A stretch of DNA of 64,000 bases from Acidobacteriota bacterium (GTDB lineage: Bacteria; Acidobacteriota; Thermoanaerobaculia; Gp7-AA8; JAHWKK01). The stretch is taken from assembly GCA_019347945.1 (NCBI GenBank), contig JAHWKK010000007.1, positions 92,205 to 156,204 of the forward strand. The letters are read 5' to 3'. Below the pieces are notes generated by a model. The model ran no database searches. It was given only the letters and a program-made list of their open reading frames with translations, and had not been told where the DNA came from. Below are positions 35,689 through 48,010 of the stretch, piece after piece. Every line of letters begins with the position of its first letter. Position 1 is the stretch's first letter. Both the position numbers and the translations under genes were made by a program.

Positions 35689-36834
35689 CTAGCCCTGGCG
35701 GCGCGAGATCCAGCCCCCGCCGAGACAGACGTCGCCGTCGTAGAAGACGACCGCCTGTCCGGGTGCGGCGGCGCGGACTGGCTCGTCGAACGTGACGCGA
35801 CTCGTCCACTCGTCGAGCATCTCGACCGAGGCGGGAAGGTCTTCGCCGCGCGAGCGGACGCGGGCCCGAACCTCGATCTTCGTTCCCGGCGACGGAACCT
35901 CGCCGGAGATCCAGTGGGTTCGCTCGGCCACGAGCTCGAGCCGCCGCAGGTTCTGCTCGGGTCCGACGACGACGTCCTTCGTCTGCGGGTCGATGTGCAC
36001 GACGTAGAGTCGATCGGCCGTCCCGCCGATCTGAAGACCGCGGCGCTGGCCGACGGTGAACCGGTGGTAGCCGTCGTGCGTCCCGACCTCCCGGCCTTCG
36101 ACGTCGATGATTCTGCCGCAGGCGTTCCCGGTCGCGACCGCGGTCGCCGATGCGCTTCCTCCCGCCGCCGCCATCCGCTTCGCCTCCTCCTCGACGATTC
36201 GCGCGTAGGAGTCGGTCTGCGGAACGAAGCAGATCTCGTACGACTCCGCCTTCTTCGCCACCGACAGCCCCGCCTCTTCCGCGATTGCCCGCACCTCGGG
36301 CTTGGTCAGCTCGCCGAGCGGGAAAAGGGCGTGGGCGAGCTGCGCCTGCGAGAGCTCGAAGAGGAAGTAGCTCTGATCCTTGGCGAGATCGCGCGCCTTC
36401 CGGAGCTCGAATCGCCCATCCTCGCTTCGGGTGACGCGGGCATAGTGACCGGTGGCGACCTTCGTCGCGCCGACCGAGAGTGCCTTCCGGTGAAACGAGT
36501 CGAACTTGACCCACGTGTTGCAGCGGACGCAGGGACTCGGTGTGCGGCCTTCGAGGTAGTCGAGCGCGAACGGCTCGATCACCTTCTCGCGAAAACCCTC
36601 CTCCATGTCGATGACGAAGTGCGGTATGCCGAGCTTCCACGCGACCGATCGTGCATCCGCCATGTCGTCGAGCGTGCAGCAGCCGCCGTACTCCGTCTCC
36701 GAGCGAGCGGACGAGTCGTACATCCGCATCGACAGGCCCAGAACGTCATAGCCTTCGCGCACGAGGAGGTACGCGGTCGTCGAGGAATCGACACCGCCGG
36801 ACATCGCGACTGCAATTCGGGTCCGCGTCTCCAT
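35689..36834 (-). CDS. mnmA: tRNA 2-thiouridylase MnmA
   Basis: The 381-residue tRNA-specific 2-thiouridylase that makes s2U34 in Lys, Glu and Gln tRNAs. The PP-loop SGGVDSS (residues 12-18) binds [17 protein letters not shown] has the first catalytic cysteine; [15 protein letters not shown] and ESYEICFV (second cysteine) complete the site. [11 protein letters not shown] and the C-terminal beta barrel are normal. [11 protein letters not shown] near residue 51 is the usual insertion of the type with CC. The gene follows the EamA transporter on the same strand after 30 bases. Confidence 0.97.
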   Translation of the reverse strand: METRTRIAVAMSGGVDSSTTAYLLVREGYDVLGLSMRMYDSSARSETEYGGCCTLDDMADARSVAWKLGIPHFVIDMEEGFREKVIEPFALDYLEGRTPSPCVRCNTWVKFDSFHRKALSVGATKVATGHYARVTRSEDGRFELRKARDLAKDQSYFLFELSQAQLAHALFPLGELTKPEVRAIAEEAGLSVAKKAESYEICFVPQTDSYARIVEEEAKRMAAAGGSASATAVATGNACGRIIDVEGREVGTHDGYHRFTVGQRRGLQIGGTADRLYVVHIDPQTKDVVVGPEQNLRRLELVAERTHWISGEVPSPGTKIEVRARVRSRGEDLPASVEMLDEWTSRVTFDEPVRAAAPGQAVVFYDGDVCLGGGWISRRQG

Positions 36835-36864
36835 GCGGATCGGGCAACGTCTGAAAAGTAACGA

Positions 36865-37743
36865 TTATTCGGCGAGGACTGCCGCGGGGCGGGCCCGCCC
36901 GAGGATGATCATCGCGGCCACGCCGATGATCGAAACGACAATGCCGATGACCGTCAGAAGCGTCAGCACATCGCCGAGATAGATGACGCCGAGGATCGTG
37001 GCGATGACGACGCCGAGCTGGGAGATGATGCCGGCGGCGAGGGTCTCGACCCACCGGTAGGCCCATGTCATGAGAATCTGGGCGAGCAGCGCGGCCACGC
37101 CCGCGAGCAGAACGAAAAGCCACTCGCGCGGGCTTGGGGCCTTCCAGACCGGCACCGCGACCGGAAGCGTGACGATCAGGCCGAAGACGGAGAGAAAGAA
37201 GAGGATGCTCCAGGTGCTTTCGGTCTTTCTGGCTCCGCGCATCGCGGTCACCGCGGCGGCGGCGCAGACTGCCGAAGCGAGTCCGGCGAGCTCCCACCTG
37301 CCGAATCCGAGCGTTTCGTCCGGCGTCGAGTGGCCGGTGACGACCAGGGCGACTCCGATGAGCGTGATCACGAGTGGTCCGACGTTCCGGGCGGTCAGCC
37401 GCTCGCCGAGAAATACGGCCGCGAGAATGCCGCTGAACACCGGCGATGTGGAGTTGAGAAGTGAGGCGACGCCGACCGGGATGTGCGCAACCGATACGAA
37501 ATAGAGAAGGACCGCGAGCCCACCGAAAAAACCGCGCAGCACGAGCGGCAGGAGCCGGGTGTACTGAAAGCTCTTCGCCCGGATTCGCGGGATCAGGAGG
37601 ATCGGGACGAAGACGATCAGGAAACGGAACACGGCGACCTCGCTGGGAGGAACCGTGGCAGCGGCGACCTTGACGAAGATCGCCATCAGAGCGAAGCAGA
37701 GCGTCGAGGTGAGGAGCGCGACGACGCCCCGGTTCTCGGTCAA
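36865..37743 (-). CDS. EamA/DMT-superfamily transporter
   Basis: A 292-residue integral membrane protein with ten hydrophobic helices in two EamA repeats, the second ending in ILGRARPAAVLAE. RFLIVFVPILLIPRIR, ALTSTLC-like starts and the RALVLR-type glycines are typical of drug/metabolite exporters. Starts at a TTG (37743), 13 bases after AGGAGAAAG; the frame upstream of this lies inside maeB. Substrate unknown. It is placed between maeB and mnmA on the minus strand. Confidence 0.88.
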   Translation of the reverse strand: MTENRGVVALLTSTLCFALMAIFVKVAAATVPPSEVAVFRFLIVFVPILLIPRIRAKSFQYTRLLPLVLRGFFGGLAVLLYFVSVAHIPVGVASLLNSTSPVFSGILAAVFLGERLTARNVGPLVITLIGVALVVTGHSTPDETLGFGRWELAGLASAVCAAAAVTAMRGARKTESTWSILFFLSVFGLIVTLPVAVPVWKAPSPREWLFVLLAGVAALLAQILMTWAYRWVETLAAGIISQLGVVIATILGVIYLGDVLTLLTVIGIVVSIIGVAAMIILGRARPAAVLAE

Positions 37744-37759
37744 TGCGGGTCGCTTTCTC

Positions 37760-40036
<2,277 letters not shown>

Positions 40037-40141
40037 GTCGGGTGTAGTTTATCCGCGCCGGGCGCCGGGCGGCGAACGTGAGCGACAGGAGCACCGAGCA
40101 TCTTCCGCCGCCTGCGCAGTCAAACTATCGCAACAGACCGA

Positions 40142-40675
40142 TCACCAGCCTTCACGCTGGGCTGTGGTCGTGATGTGCGCGAGATGGTGCCGGCCGTGCC
40201 ACGCGTAAATGCCGATCGTCCTGGCGAGATCGAGCATCCCCGCCTCGGGATGGATGTAGCGACAGGTGAGATCATCGGAGGAGAGCGCGCGGAGAAGAGC
40301 CACCAATTTCACGTGAAGACTCTCCAGAAAGGCGAGGCTGACTTCCACCGGCACGAGCCGGTAATCGGCCAGCTCGGCCCAGAGGCTCTCGTCATAGGGC
40401 TTGATCGTCGGTTCGTCCTCGGTGAGCGCCCACTTGAACCGGACGTAGGCATTGAGATGGCTGTCGGGAACATGGTGGGCGACCTGCCGGAGAGTCCATC
40501 CGCCGTCGCGGTATCGGACGTCGAGCTGGTTCTCGTCGAGTTGCTCGACCGCGGCGCGCATGCGCGAAGGGAGCTCTTCGATCTGATCGATCCACAGCGA
40601 CGTCTGTTCGGTCGTGATGACGCCGTCGTGCTCGAATTGGCCGATCGGATAGCGGGGATCGGGAAGAGTGTTCAT
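40142..40675 (-). CDS. DinB/YfiT-family metal-dependent protein
   Basis: A 177-residue four-helix bundle protein. The metal-binding histidines are in RQVAHHVPDSHLNAYVRF and in WHGRHHLAHI near the C-terminus, in the spacing of YfiT/BstA-like thiol S-transferases. DYRLVPVEVSLAFLESLH lies between them. The start is ATG 40675; a TTG six codons upstream is possible. Family members conjugate or hydrolyse small electrophiles, but the cosubstrate is unknown here. Confidence 0.85.
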   Translation of the reverse strand: MNTLPDPRYPIGQFEHDGVITTEQTSLWIDQIEELPSRMRAAVEQLDENQLDVRYRDGGWTLRQVAHHVPDSHLNAYVRFKWALTEDEPTIKPYDESLWAELADYRLVPVEVSLAFLESLHVKLVALLRALSSDDLTCRYIHPEAGMLDLARTIGIYAWHGRHHLAHITTTAQREGW

Positions 40676-40708
40676 GGTTGCCGGACGTTTCAAGGGTCGC
40701 GCCGGCCC

Positions 40709-42013
40709 TCAGAAACGGATCGTGAACTCGGCTCCCGTTCCCTCGCGGTTTCGGAGGCTGAAGTCGAACCCGTGGCTCGAAAGGATCTCGCGGGCCAGAG
40801 TCAGCCCGAGCCCGCGCCCATCGCGTTTGGTGCTGCAGAAAGGACGGAAGAGATCCCCCTCGATCTCGTCGGAGATCCCCGGTCCACTGTCGAGGATTCG
40901 CAGCTCGGGCCCATGGGCGCCTCGATCGATCCGCATCCCGATCGATCCGTCCCGTCCGATCGATTCGGCGGCATTTCTCAGGACGTTCAGCAGCACCTGC
41001 TCGATCTGGTTCTTGTCCATGTCGATCGTGCCGGGATCCTCTGACACGTCGACCGTGATCCGGACGTTGCGCGCCTTGAGGTCGGGCCTCACCAGCACCG
41101 CCAGATCCTGCATCAGCTCGACGAGCGAAACCGGCCGGAGCTCGGGTGCGGGCAATCTGACGATGTCCGCGAACGCATTGACGAACCGGTTCAGATTCTC
41201 GAGCCTCGAGCGGGAAACCTCGATCGCGTTCTCGTAATCGGTCCGGTCTGCTGCCGAGATCTGCCGGCGATAGTGAAGCGACGATTCGAGCAGCGACCGA
41301 ACCGCTCCCACCGAGTTGGCGACCTCGTGCGAGATCATCCTGATGAGCTTCTCGTATGCGGACTTTTCGGTCGTCCGAAGCTCTTCGGTCAGCTCGTCGA
41401 CGACGAAAAAGGCTCTGGAAAAGCCCCGGTCCATGTACTCGGCACGGCGGCAGCGGAACCGCCTTCCGCTGTCGAGAGAAACAATCGTCGACTCATCGCG
41501 ATCGAGCTTCGCGAGAATGCCGGCCAGTGGATGGCCAATCTCATCGAGCCGGCGGCCCGCGAGTGAAACACTGCGATCGTCGAAGATCGACTCTGCCGCG
41601 GGATTGATCCGGCGAATCCGATCGTCGAAATCGAGAATGATGATTCCGGAGGGTGATGCATCGATGATTCGACCGAGCAGGAGGTTGGTCTCTTCGACAC
41701 GAAGCCGTTCCTCCCGCAGCGATTCAATCATGCGGTTGTAGACCGCGATCAGCGCATCCATCTCCGGCTGCCCGATATCTCGAAACTGGGATGCGAAATC
41801 CCCCTCCGCGAGGAGCTCTGCACCAGTCGAGATCAATTCGAGCGGTACGAAGAGGGAGCTGATCAACCGGTAGCCGAGAATGAGCGACAGCACGAAGACG
41901 ATCTCGACGCCGATGAGAAGCAGGCGATTGTCGGCGAGGAGCAGAACCGCAACGAGGCCGAAGAAGAGGTGGATGAGGACCAGATAGAGGATGAACCTCC
42001 GGCGAAGGCTCAT
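40709..42013 (-). CDS. Membrane histidine kinase of the efflux operon
   Basis: A 434-residue sensor kinase. Two transmembrane helices near residues 8-50 enclose almost no periplasmic loop. HAMP-like LISTGAELLAEGDF, a PAS domain (about 110-200, IIDASPSGIIILDFDDRIRRIN), the phosphoacceptor ISHEVANSVG (H about 229), and the HATPase blocks QVLLNVLRNAAESI (N box), ILDSGPGISDE (G1) and GRGLGLTLAREI (G2) follow. It is ATGA-coupled to the response regulator upstream, the last gene of the efflux operon. With so little sensor loop it may sense membrane stress or cytoplasmic ligands through PAS. Confidence 0.93.
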   Translation of the reverse strand: MSLRRRFILYLVLIHLFFGLVAVLLLADNRLLLIGVEIVFVLSLILGYRLISSLFVPLELISTGAELLAEGDFASQFRDIGQPEMDALIAVYNRMIESLREERLRVEETNLLLGRIIDASPSGIIILDFDDRIRRINPAAESIFDDRSVSLAGRRLDEIGHPLAGILAKLDRDESTIVSLDSGRRFRCRRAEYMDRGFSRAFFVVDELTEELRTTEKSAYEKLIRMISHEVANSVGAVRSLLESSLHYRRQISAADRTDYENAIEVSRSRLENLNRFVNAFADIVRLPAPELRPVSLVELMQDLAVLVRPDLKARNVRITVDVSEDPGTIDMDKNQIEQVLLNVLRNAAESIGRDGSIGMRIDRGAHGPELRILDSGPGISDEIEGDLFRPFCSTKRDGRGLGLTLAREILSSHGFDFSLRNREGTGAEFTIRF

Positions 42014-43407
42014 GGCTCCAGACCGTATTTCTCGAACCGGCGGTAGAGTGCGGCCCGGCTGAGTCCGAGAGCTTCGGCCACCTTCGTGACGTTCCCCTCG
42101 TAGTGTCGAAGGCAACGATCGATCATTTCCCGCTCGATCTCGTCGAGGGTCATCGATCCGGCCGCCGGCAACTGTCCGTCGGCTTCCCGAGGCTGATCGA
42201 TCTCGATCGCCGAGACGAGCTCTGATTCGGTGAGGACGTCGGTCTCGTGCAGGAGAACCGCTCGCTCGATCACCTGCCGGAGCTGCCGGATGTTGCCGGG
42301 CCAGCTCTGCCGCTGGAGCCATCGGATCGCGCCGGGCGAGATGCTCAGCGAGCGACCGTACGATTGGCTGCAGACGGCCGCGAAGTGTCTCGAGAGGATC
42401 GGGATGTCCGATGGGCGATCGCGCAGGGGAGGAAGTCGAATCGTGATCAGATTGAGCCGGTAGAGCAAGTCCTCGCGGAACGAGCCTTCCGCCACCATCT
42501 CAGCAACCGGTCGATTGGTCGCCGAGATCACGCGGACGTCGACCGTTCGGCTCCGGCTCGAGCCGAGAACCTCGTACGTCCGGTCCTGGAGGACCCTCAG
42601 CAGCTTCACCTGGGAGTTGAGATCGATCTCTCCGATCTCGTCGAGAAAGATCGTGCCGCCGTCGGCAACTTCGAAACGACCTTTACGGGCGTCCTTCGCG
42701 TCGGTGAATGCGCCCTTGACGTGACCGAACATCTCGCTCTCGAAGAGGGTCGACGAGATCCCACCGAGATTGACCTTGACGAATGGACCTCTGCGACGGC
42801 GGCTGTTCAGATGAATCGCCTCGGCGACGAGCTCCTTGCCCGTACCGCTTTCTCCCGTGATCAGCACCGAGGCGTCGGTGGGAGCCACCCGTCCGATCAT
42901 TGCGAGAATCCGGAGGAGCTCCGGGTCGCTGCCGACGATTCCGGAGAATTCATGGTCGCGGTCGAGAGCACCGCGATCGCGAATGCGTTCGGGCGGCCGA
43001 TCCGGATCGTTGCTTGCTGCGAGCGACAGCGCCGTTTCGAGCGACGCGAGGAGTGCCGCGTTGGACCAGGGTTTCGGGATGAAGTCCGAAGCTCCCGCCT
43101 TCATACCTTCGACGGCGAGCCCGATCGATCCCCACGCCGTGATCAGAACGACCGGTACGACCGGATCGACTTCCCGGATTCTGCGGAGGAGACTCAATCC
43201 TTCTTCTCCCGTGGTGCTGCGTGAGAAATTCATGTCCTGAAGGACTAGATCGATCACGCCGGAGCGGATCTGCCTGATGGCGTCATCGGGATCCTCGGCC
43301 ACGGTCGCGCCAAAACCCTGCTGGCGAAGCAGCAGAGAGAGCGAGGCCGTGATCGACGGATCGTCGTCGACGACCAGAATCGTGGTTTCTTCGCGAGACT
43401 TCGTCAT
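42010..43407 (-). CDS. NtrC-type sigma-54-dependent response regulator
   Basis: A 465-residue regulator. The receiver has ILVVDDDPS and the phosphoacceptor D58 in LVLQDMNF. The AAA+ domain has Walker A GESGTGKE (about 175-182), GHVKGAFTDA in place of the classical GAFTGA loop, Walker B GGTIFLDEIGE, and NRPVAEMVAEGSFREDLLYRLN. The C-terminus ends with a Fis-type helix-turn-helix (ALGLSRAALYRRF). GAFTDA loops are seen in many regulators linked to ABC efflux operons. An earlier GTG (43428) is possible. It presumably controls the same operon from a sigma-54 promoter. Confidence 0.94.
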   Translation of the reverse strand: MTKSREETTILVVDDDPSITASLSLLLRQQGFGATVAEDPDDAIRQIRSGVIDLVLQDMNFSRSTTGEEGLSLLRRIREVDPVVPVVLITAWGSIGLAVEGMKAGASDFIPKPWSNAALLASLETALSLAASNDPDRPPERIRDRGALDRDHEFSGIVGSDPELLRILAMIGRVAPTDASVLITGESGTGKELVAEAIHLNSRRRRGPFVKVNLGGISSTLFESEMFGHVKGAFTDAKDARKGRFEVADGGTIFLDEIGEIDLNSQVKLLRVLQDRTYEVLGSSRSRTVDVRVISATNRPVAEMVAEGSFREDLLYRLNLITIRLPPLRDRPSDIPILSRHFAAVCSQSYGRSLSISPGAIRWLQRQSWPGNIRQLRQVIERAVLLHETDVLTESELVSAIEIDQPREADGQLPAAGSMTLDEIEREMIDRCLRHYEGNVTKVAEALGLSRAALYRRFEKYGLEP

Positions 43408-43483
43408 CGGATCGACTCGATTATCCACCAGTCGATACTTCGCGGAAGCGTCGGAAGTTTCACTCGGGGCCGGCCTCTCGGTT

Positions 43484-44698
43484 CTACTCGTACTGCATTG
43501 CGGCGGCGGGTTGAATTCGCGAAGCCAGCCAGCTCGGATAGAGGCTGCAGACGATCGCGAGAATGTAGATTGTCGCGATCGATGCGGCCATGCCTATGGA
43601 TCGGACTCCGCGGAACATCGCGACCAGCTCCGGGAGCGGGGAGTCAGACGGAGCGAGCGTGTCCGGCACCTGAACGATGATCAGGATGCCGGCCATCACC
43701 CCGAAGGTGGTGATGATCAGGGTCTCGAAGATGATCTGTCGGTAGATCCTTCCTGAGGTAGCGCCGACGGCTCGCCTCAGCCCGAGCTCGTCGGTGCGGC
43801 GGGTGATGTTCTGCCAGAGAACGCCGATCAGGCCGAGAGCGACCATCAGAATCATAAAGCCTGCGATGACCGCTCCGATCATGATCGGCGCGAGCGCAAG
43901 TCGGTATGAAGCGTCTCTCATCGCCGACAGCGGCCGGATCGTGAACGACCATTCCGGCGCGATGCTCTGAAGCCTGGTGATCAGCTCCTCTTCGAATGAG
44001 GCTTCCACGGGCGCATCGAATCGAACGGCGATGTTTCGAGGCGGGCGTGTGGCGGCGTCTCCGAGCCTGACCCGGCGGAAAAGAAAGTTTCCCGGCGAGG
44101 AGAGCTCGCCCCTGCTCCGGAAGTCCTCGACGACGCCGACGATGCGGACCTCCCGTCCCCCCCAGAACACGAAGGTCTTTCCGACGGGGGACGACTCGCC
44201 GAATGCGTCTCGTGCGAGATCTCCGTCGATGATTACCGGCTCGGTTTGGTGAGCATCATCCTCCGGGCCGAAGAAACGCCCCTCGAGCAGACGGAGCTTC
44301 ATCACGGCCACGAAGTCGTCGGTGACTTCGTTGACCTCGATCTCGAAGCTGCGACCGTCGATCTCGATGCTTCCGGTGGTGCTACCGAAAGAGTAGGGCG
44401 GATGAAGAACCCCGGCTGCCATCGCGACCTCGGGAACCTGCTCGATTTCGTGGAGCAGGGTGGCGAATTTCGTGGAGGTGTCGGCGGACCAGTTGTCGTC
44501 GGATGTCTGTTTGACGTCGATCGCGACGTTCCAGACATTCCGCCATTCGAACCCGAGAGGCCGATGGTAATTCTGCAGAAGGTGAAAAGACATCGTGAGC
44601 ACTGCGAAAAGCACGAGAAACGAGATGAAGATCTCGACCATGATCAGGGCATTGAGTTTCTTTCGTTTCCAGACGAGTTTGAGCATGTGACGGATCAT
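43484..44698 (-). CDS. MacB/FtsX-type ABC permease (second of two)
   Basis: A 404-residue permease. N-terminal helix near residues 18-42, a periplasmic MacB-like core domain (about 45-260, with IIDGDLARDAFGESSPVGK), and three helices near 270-395 with the ITRRTDELGLRRAVGAT coupling segment that touches the ATPase. It ends SRIQPAAAMQYE. Its start overlaps the end of the first permease (ATGA). Two separate permeases sharing one ATPase make a heterodimeric system, unlike MacB where ATPase and permease are fused. Confidence 0.9.
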   Translation of the reverse strand: MIRHMLKLVWKRKKLNALIMVEIFISFLVLFAVLTMSFHLLQNYHRPLGFEWRNVWNVAIDVKQTSDDNWSADTSTKFATLLHEIEQVPEVAMAAGVLHPPYSFGSTTGSIEIDGRSFEIEVNEVTDDFVAVMKLRLLEGRFFGPEDDAHQTEPVIIDGDLARDAFGESSPVGKTFVFWGGREVRIVGVVEDFRSRGELSSPGNFLFRRVRLGDAATRPPRNIAVRFDAPVEASFEEELITRLQSIAPEWSFTIRPLSAMRDASYRLALAPIMIGAVIAGFMILMVALGLIGVLWQNITRRTDELGLRRAVGATSGRIYRQIIFETLIITTFGVMAGILIIVQVPDTLAPSDSPLPELVAMFRGVRSIGMAASIATIYILAIVCSLYPSWLASRIQPAAAMQYE

Positions 44699-45921
44699 CG
44701 GTCTGCTCCTCTCAGTGCGTCGACCGGATGCATTCGCGACATCCTCCAGGCCGGCCAGACTCCGGAAACGATGCCGAAGATCAGCGCCATGAGGAAACCG
44801 GCGAGAAAGATCCGGAAATTGAGCGATAGCTGGGCGTAGGGGATGATGCCGGAGCGGTTGAGGGCGGCGAGGACGATTCCGGAAATGCCGAAGCCGACGA
44901 TGCCACCGAGGACCGTCAGCACCACATTTTCAACGATGAACTGGCCGACGAGGGCACGGGAACGGGCACCGAATGACTTTCTCACGCCGATCTCGGAGGC
45001 TCGTTCCATGATCCTGCTGAGATTCATATTGATCAGGTTGATTGCCGGAAGACCCATGAAGAGAAGCGCCATCACCACGAAGATCGTTTTCAGTATGTGG
45101 GGACTGAGGTCGAATTCACTGGCCACCGCATTGAAGAAGGTGTCGAGGTTCGCGGTGACGGTGGTGAAGTCCGAGCTTCGAGGTGGCGCCGCCGCGACGC
45201 GGGAGGCGAACTCCTCCTGCATGACCGGCAGACTTGCGCGGTCCTTCGCGAGCACCAGCGCCATCGAGTTTCCCGTAACCTCCTCCTCGCGGTAAGCGGC
45301 CGACTTGGCAGTCGTCGAAGGAACCCAGATGTCGGCGAAGGGAAGGAGTCGAATGAAGGGTACGTCGCGGACGACGCCGACGACGCGAAACCGCTGCTGA
45401 TCGACTTCGATCGTCTCGCCGATCGCCGCCTCAGCGTTGCCGAAGAAGTTCGCGGCGGTGGACTCGTTCACGACGGCGACGTAGTTCGCGGTCGAGACGT
45501 CGAGCTCCCCGAACGGGTTGCCGGCGATGAACTCGAAATCGAGAACCTTCCAGAACTCCGCATCGGTCCGCTTGATCCAGAGCTCGTTTCTGCGACTCTC
45601 GTCGAACGAGAGGACCTTGGCCTGCATCTGAAAAATCGAGGTCGATTCGGCGCCTGGGAGGTCGCGCACATGGCGATCCAGAAATCGCCAGCCGGGATGC
45701 CCGCTGCGCGAGGACTCCGGGCCACGGGCCTCGAGGAAATAGACACCGAGCCGGCGGTCGAGATTGGTCTCGGGCGGATGCGCTGCAAAGACATGATCGA
45801 TCATTGCGGTCGCGATCATGAGAACGGCCAGCGTGAAACTGATTCCGAAGATGCTGGCGAACGTGAAGAACTTCCGGCGTTGAAGGACTTTCCAGGAGAG
45901 CTGCAGGTAGTGTCTGAGCAT
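44695..45921 (-). CDS. MacB/FtsX-type ABC permease (first of two)
   Basis: A 408-residue permease of the same design: one N-terminal helix (about 20-42), a MacB_PCD-type periplasmic domain with VNESTAANFFGNAEAAIGE and VGVVRDVP, then three C-terminal helices. IMERASEIGVRKSFGARSR is the coupling segment. It lies three bases after the ATPase gene. Together with the second permease it forms the membrane part of the exporter; the substrate may be an antibiotic, lipid or peptide. Confidence 0.9.
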   Translation of the reverse strand: MLRHYLQLSWKVLQRRKFFTFASIFGISFTLAVLMIATAMIDHVFAAHPPETNLDRRLGVYFLEARGPESSRSGHPGWRFLDRHVRDLPGAESTSIFQMQAKVLSFDESRRNELWIKRTDAEFWKVLDFEFIAGNPFGELDVSTANYVAVVNESTAANFFGNAEAAIGETIEVDQQRFRVVGVVRDVPFIRLLPFADIWVPSTTAKSAAYREEEVTGNSMALVLAKDRASLPVMQEEFASRVAAAPPRSSDFTTVTANLDTFFNAVASEFDLSPHILKTIFVVMALLFMGLPAINLINMNLSRIMERASEIGVRKSFGARSRALVGQFIVENVVLTVLGGIVGFGISGIVLAALNRSGIIPYAQLSLNFRIFLAGFLMALIFGIVSGVWPAWRMSRMHPVDALRGADR

Positions 45922-45924
45922 CGG

Positions 45925-46587
45925 CTACTCCACCTGCCGTCCGTCGAACAGCCGGATCGTCCGCTCGGTCGATTTCGCGAGTCGCCCGTCGTGAGTGACC
46001 ATGACGATCGTGGTCTTCTCGTTGTTCAGATCGCGGAGGATCTCCATGATCTCGTCGCCCATATGACTGTCGAGGTTTCCCGTCGGCTCGTCGGCGAGGA
46101 GAATCTTCGGTTTTCCGACGATCGCACGGGCGATTGCCACGCGTTGCTGCTGGCCGCCCGAGAGCTGCGAGGGATAGTGATTTACACGGGACGACAGCCC
46201 GACGCGGTCGAGCGCTTCGTTCGCCAGTTTTCTCCGCTCGGATCCCGACAGTTTCCGGTACAGCAGAGGGATCTCGACGTTGTCGATGACTTTCAAGTCG
46301 GGGACGAGATGGAAGCTCTGAAAGATGAAGCCGAGCTTCTCGTTGCGAAGCGGGGCGACGTTCCGGTCCCTGTACGATTCGATCGGTTCGCCATCGATTG
46401 CGATCGAGCCGTCGGTCGGCGCGTCGAGAAGACCAACGAGGTTGAGAAGCGTACTCTTGCCGCAACCCGAGGGGCCCATCACCGAAACGAACTGCCCCGT
46501 CGCGATGTCGAGATTGATGTTCTGCAGCGCGAGCGTCTCGACGCGCTCGGCCCGGTAAACCTTACGAACATTTCTTAGCTCGATCAT
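45925..46587 (-). CDS. ABC transporter ATPase (MacB/LolD-like)
   Basis: A 220-residue ATPase. Walker A is GPSGCGKST (residues 38-46), the Q-loop GFIFQSFHL, the signature LSGGQQQR, Walker [14 protein letters not shown] and the H-loop VTHDGR. It is the MacB/LolD class that powers permeases of the FtsX type by mechanotransmission. The start ATG 46587 has AGGTGG at the right distance; an ATG six codons upstream is in frame but has that Shine-Dalgarno inside it. Confidence 0.95.
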   Translation of the reverse strand: MIELRNVRKVYRAERVETLALQNINLDIATGQFVSVMGPSGCGKSTLLNLVGLLDAPTDGSIAIDGEPIESYRDRNVAPLRNEKLGFIFQSFHLVPDLKVIDNVEIPLLYRKLSGSERRKLANEALDRVGLSSRVNHYPSQLSGGQQQRVAIARAIVGKPKILLADEPTGNLDSHMGDEIMEILRDLNNEKTTIVMVTHDGRLAKSTERTIRLFDGRQVE

Positions 46588-46621
46588 TCTGGTTCCACCT
46601 TTCATTCGGTACTGTTCGTGG

Positions 46622-47866
46622 TCAGTCGATCCCGATGCGTTCGAGGCTCAGCCTGTCGCGCATGTCGCTGACGATCACTTCATCTCCTTCGTTCAGTCCA
46701 TCGAGGACTTCGATCATTCGGGGAGAGACGAGGCCGAAGGTCACCTCGACTCGGACGGCGTGATCGCCACGCAGCACGAAAACCTGCTGCGACCTCGCAT
46801 CGGAGAGATGAGGCCCGCGGTCGAGCGTCTTTACGTCACGCCTCTCTTCGGTGACCACCTGTACGTCGACTCTCAGCTTGTTCCTGAGCATCTCGTCGGA
46901 GGGTTCTTCGAGCGCTACGTGAAAGCGGATGATCCCGTTCTCGATGGTCGGATCGACTGTCGAAACGCGGCCGTCGAGCCAGCGGTCGCCGACGTGTACG
47001 AGCGCGGGGAGCCCCGGGCTCAGCCGCCCCGCATGAATGTCGGACACCGTCGCCTGCACGTGGAATGAGCTGAGATCCGCGAAGCGTGCGATGACTTCTC
47101 CCTCGCGGACGGTGATCCCTTCCTGCGGAGTGACCCAGGTCAGGACTCCGCGCTCGGGCGCACGAGTCATGGCGAGCTCGAGCTCGCGTGCGGCCTGCTC
47201 CCGCTCCAGGCCGAGCGCGACGATGGCGGAATCGATCGTTGCGAGCTCGCTGCGCCGATTGATCGCCGTGCTCGCAACGGAACGGTGGAGGTCCTCCAGC
47301 TCGATTCGACCCTTCTTCGCCTCGACTTCCGCCTGCCTGCGAGTCTCGAGCGAGACGAGTCCCTCTTCGTGGAGTTTTCGATTCTGATCCGCGCGCGACT
47401 CGAGGAGCTCGAGGTCGAGCTCCGTCCGTTCGATCCGGCTCCGCAGATCGGCCAGATCGCTTTCGGTTCGGACTGCCAGACGCTCACGCTCCTGTCGCTT
47501 CTGCTCGATCTGTTCGGTGATTCGCTCGAGACCGAGCCGCGACGCGGAGGTATCGAGCCTGAGAATCTCTTCTCCCGGCTCGAGAATGTCGCCGGGCTGG
47601 CGCAACACGTCGACCACACGCGCGTCGACCGGCGTCGAGATCGCTCGTTCGAAAGCGGGAGCGATCTCGCCGCTCGCCTCGAACCCCGCCCGGATCGTCC
47701 CTCGCTCCACGGTCGCCGTCCGGATCTCCGTCCGGTCGATTGACGGCTCGAGCCAGCTTCCGACCAGAAGGATGCCCGCTGCGAGGGCAGCCAGGAGGAG
47801 GAGCCACTTCACGACCCTGGCCGCAAGCTCCTTTCTCCTTGTTCCGGCGTCAATTTCCCGATCCAT
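46622..47866 (-). CDS. Periplasmic adaptor (membrane fusion) protein of the efflux system
   Basis: A 414-residue HlyD/MacA-like adaptor. One N-terminal helix (about 18-38), a barrel-sandwich hybrid with GFEASGEIAP and DARVVDVLRQPGDILEPGEE, a long alpha-helical hairpin (about 110-225) rich in Glu and Arg, and beta-barrel TWVTPQEGITVREGEVIARF follow. It docks to the permeases and to an outer membrane channel not seen here. First gene of the operon adaptor - ATPase - permease - permease - regulator - kinase; the ATG 47866 is preceded by a possible in-frame GTG. Confidence 0.9.
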   Translation of the reverse strand: MDREIDAGTRRKELAARVVKWLLLLAALAAGILLVGSWLEPSIDRTEIRTATVERGTIRAGFEASGEIAPAFERAISTPVDARVVDVLRQPGDILEPGEEILRLDTSASRLGLERITEQIEQKRQERERLAVRTESDLADLRSRIERTELDLELLESRADQNRKLHEEGLVSLETRRQAEVEAKKGRIELEDLHRSVASTAINRRSELATIDSAIVALGLEREQAARELELAMTRAPERGVLTWVTPQEGITVREGEVIARFADLSSFHVQATVSDIHAGRLSPGLPALVHVGDRWLDGRVSTVDPTIENGIIRFHVALEEPSDEMLRNKLRVDVQVVTEERRDVKTLDRGPHLSDARSQQVFVLRGDHAVRVEVTFGLVSPRMIEVLDGLNEGDEVIVSDMRDRLSLERIGID

Positions 47867-47931
47867 CACGCAGCAGGAGAGACCAAGGATCACGCCACAG
47901 CTAAACGGCTGAATAGTAAGACTTTGACTGG

Positions 47932-47937
47932 ATTATA
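47932..47937 (-). promoter_or_regulatory. Putative -10 box for the efflux operon
   Basis: The minus strand reads TATAAT, 65 bases upstream of the adaptor start, in the gap after rlmN. No good -35 is present, and a sigma-54 box of the GG-N10-GC type was not identified with confidence. Confidence 0.3.
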
Positions 47938-48010
47938 GATGTGCGGGAACGGACGGTTGGGGATCGAGCCGTCCGGAATCGCACAGCGATGGCACCGCCG
48001 CGTCCCGGTG

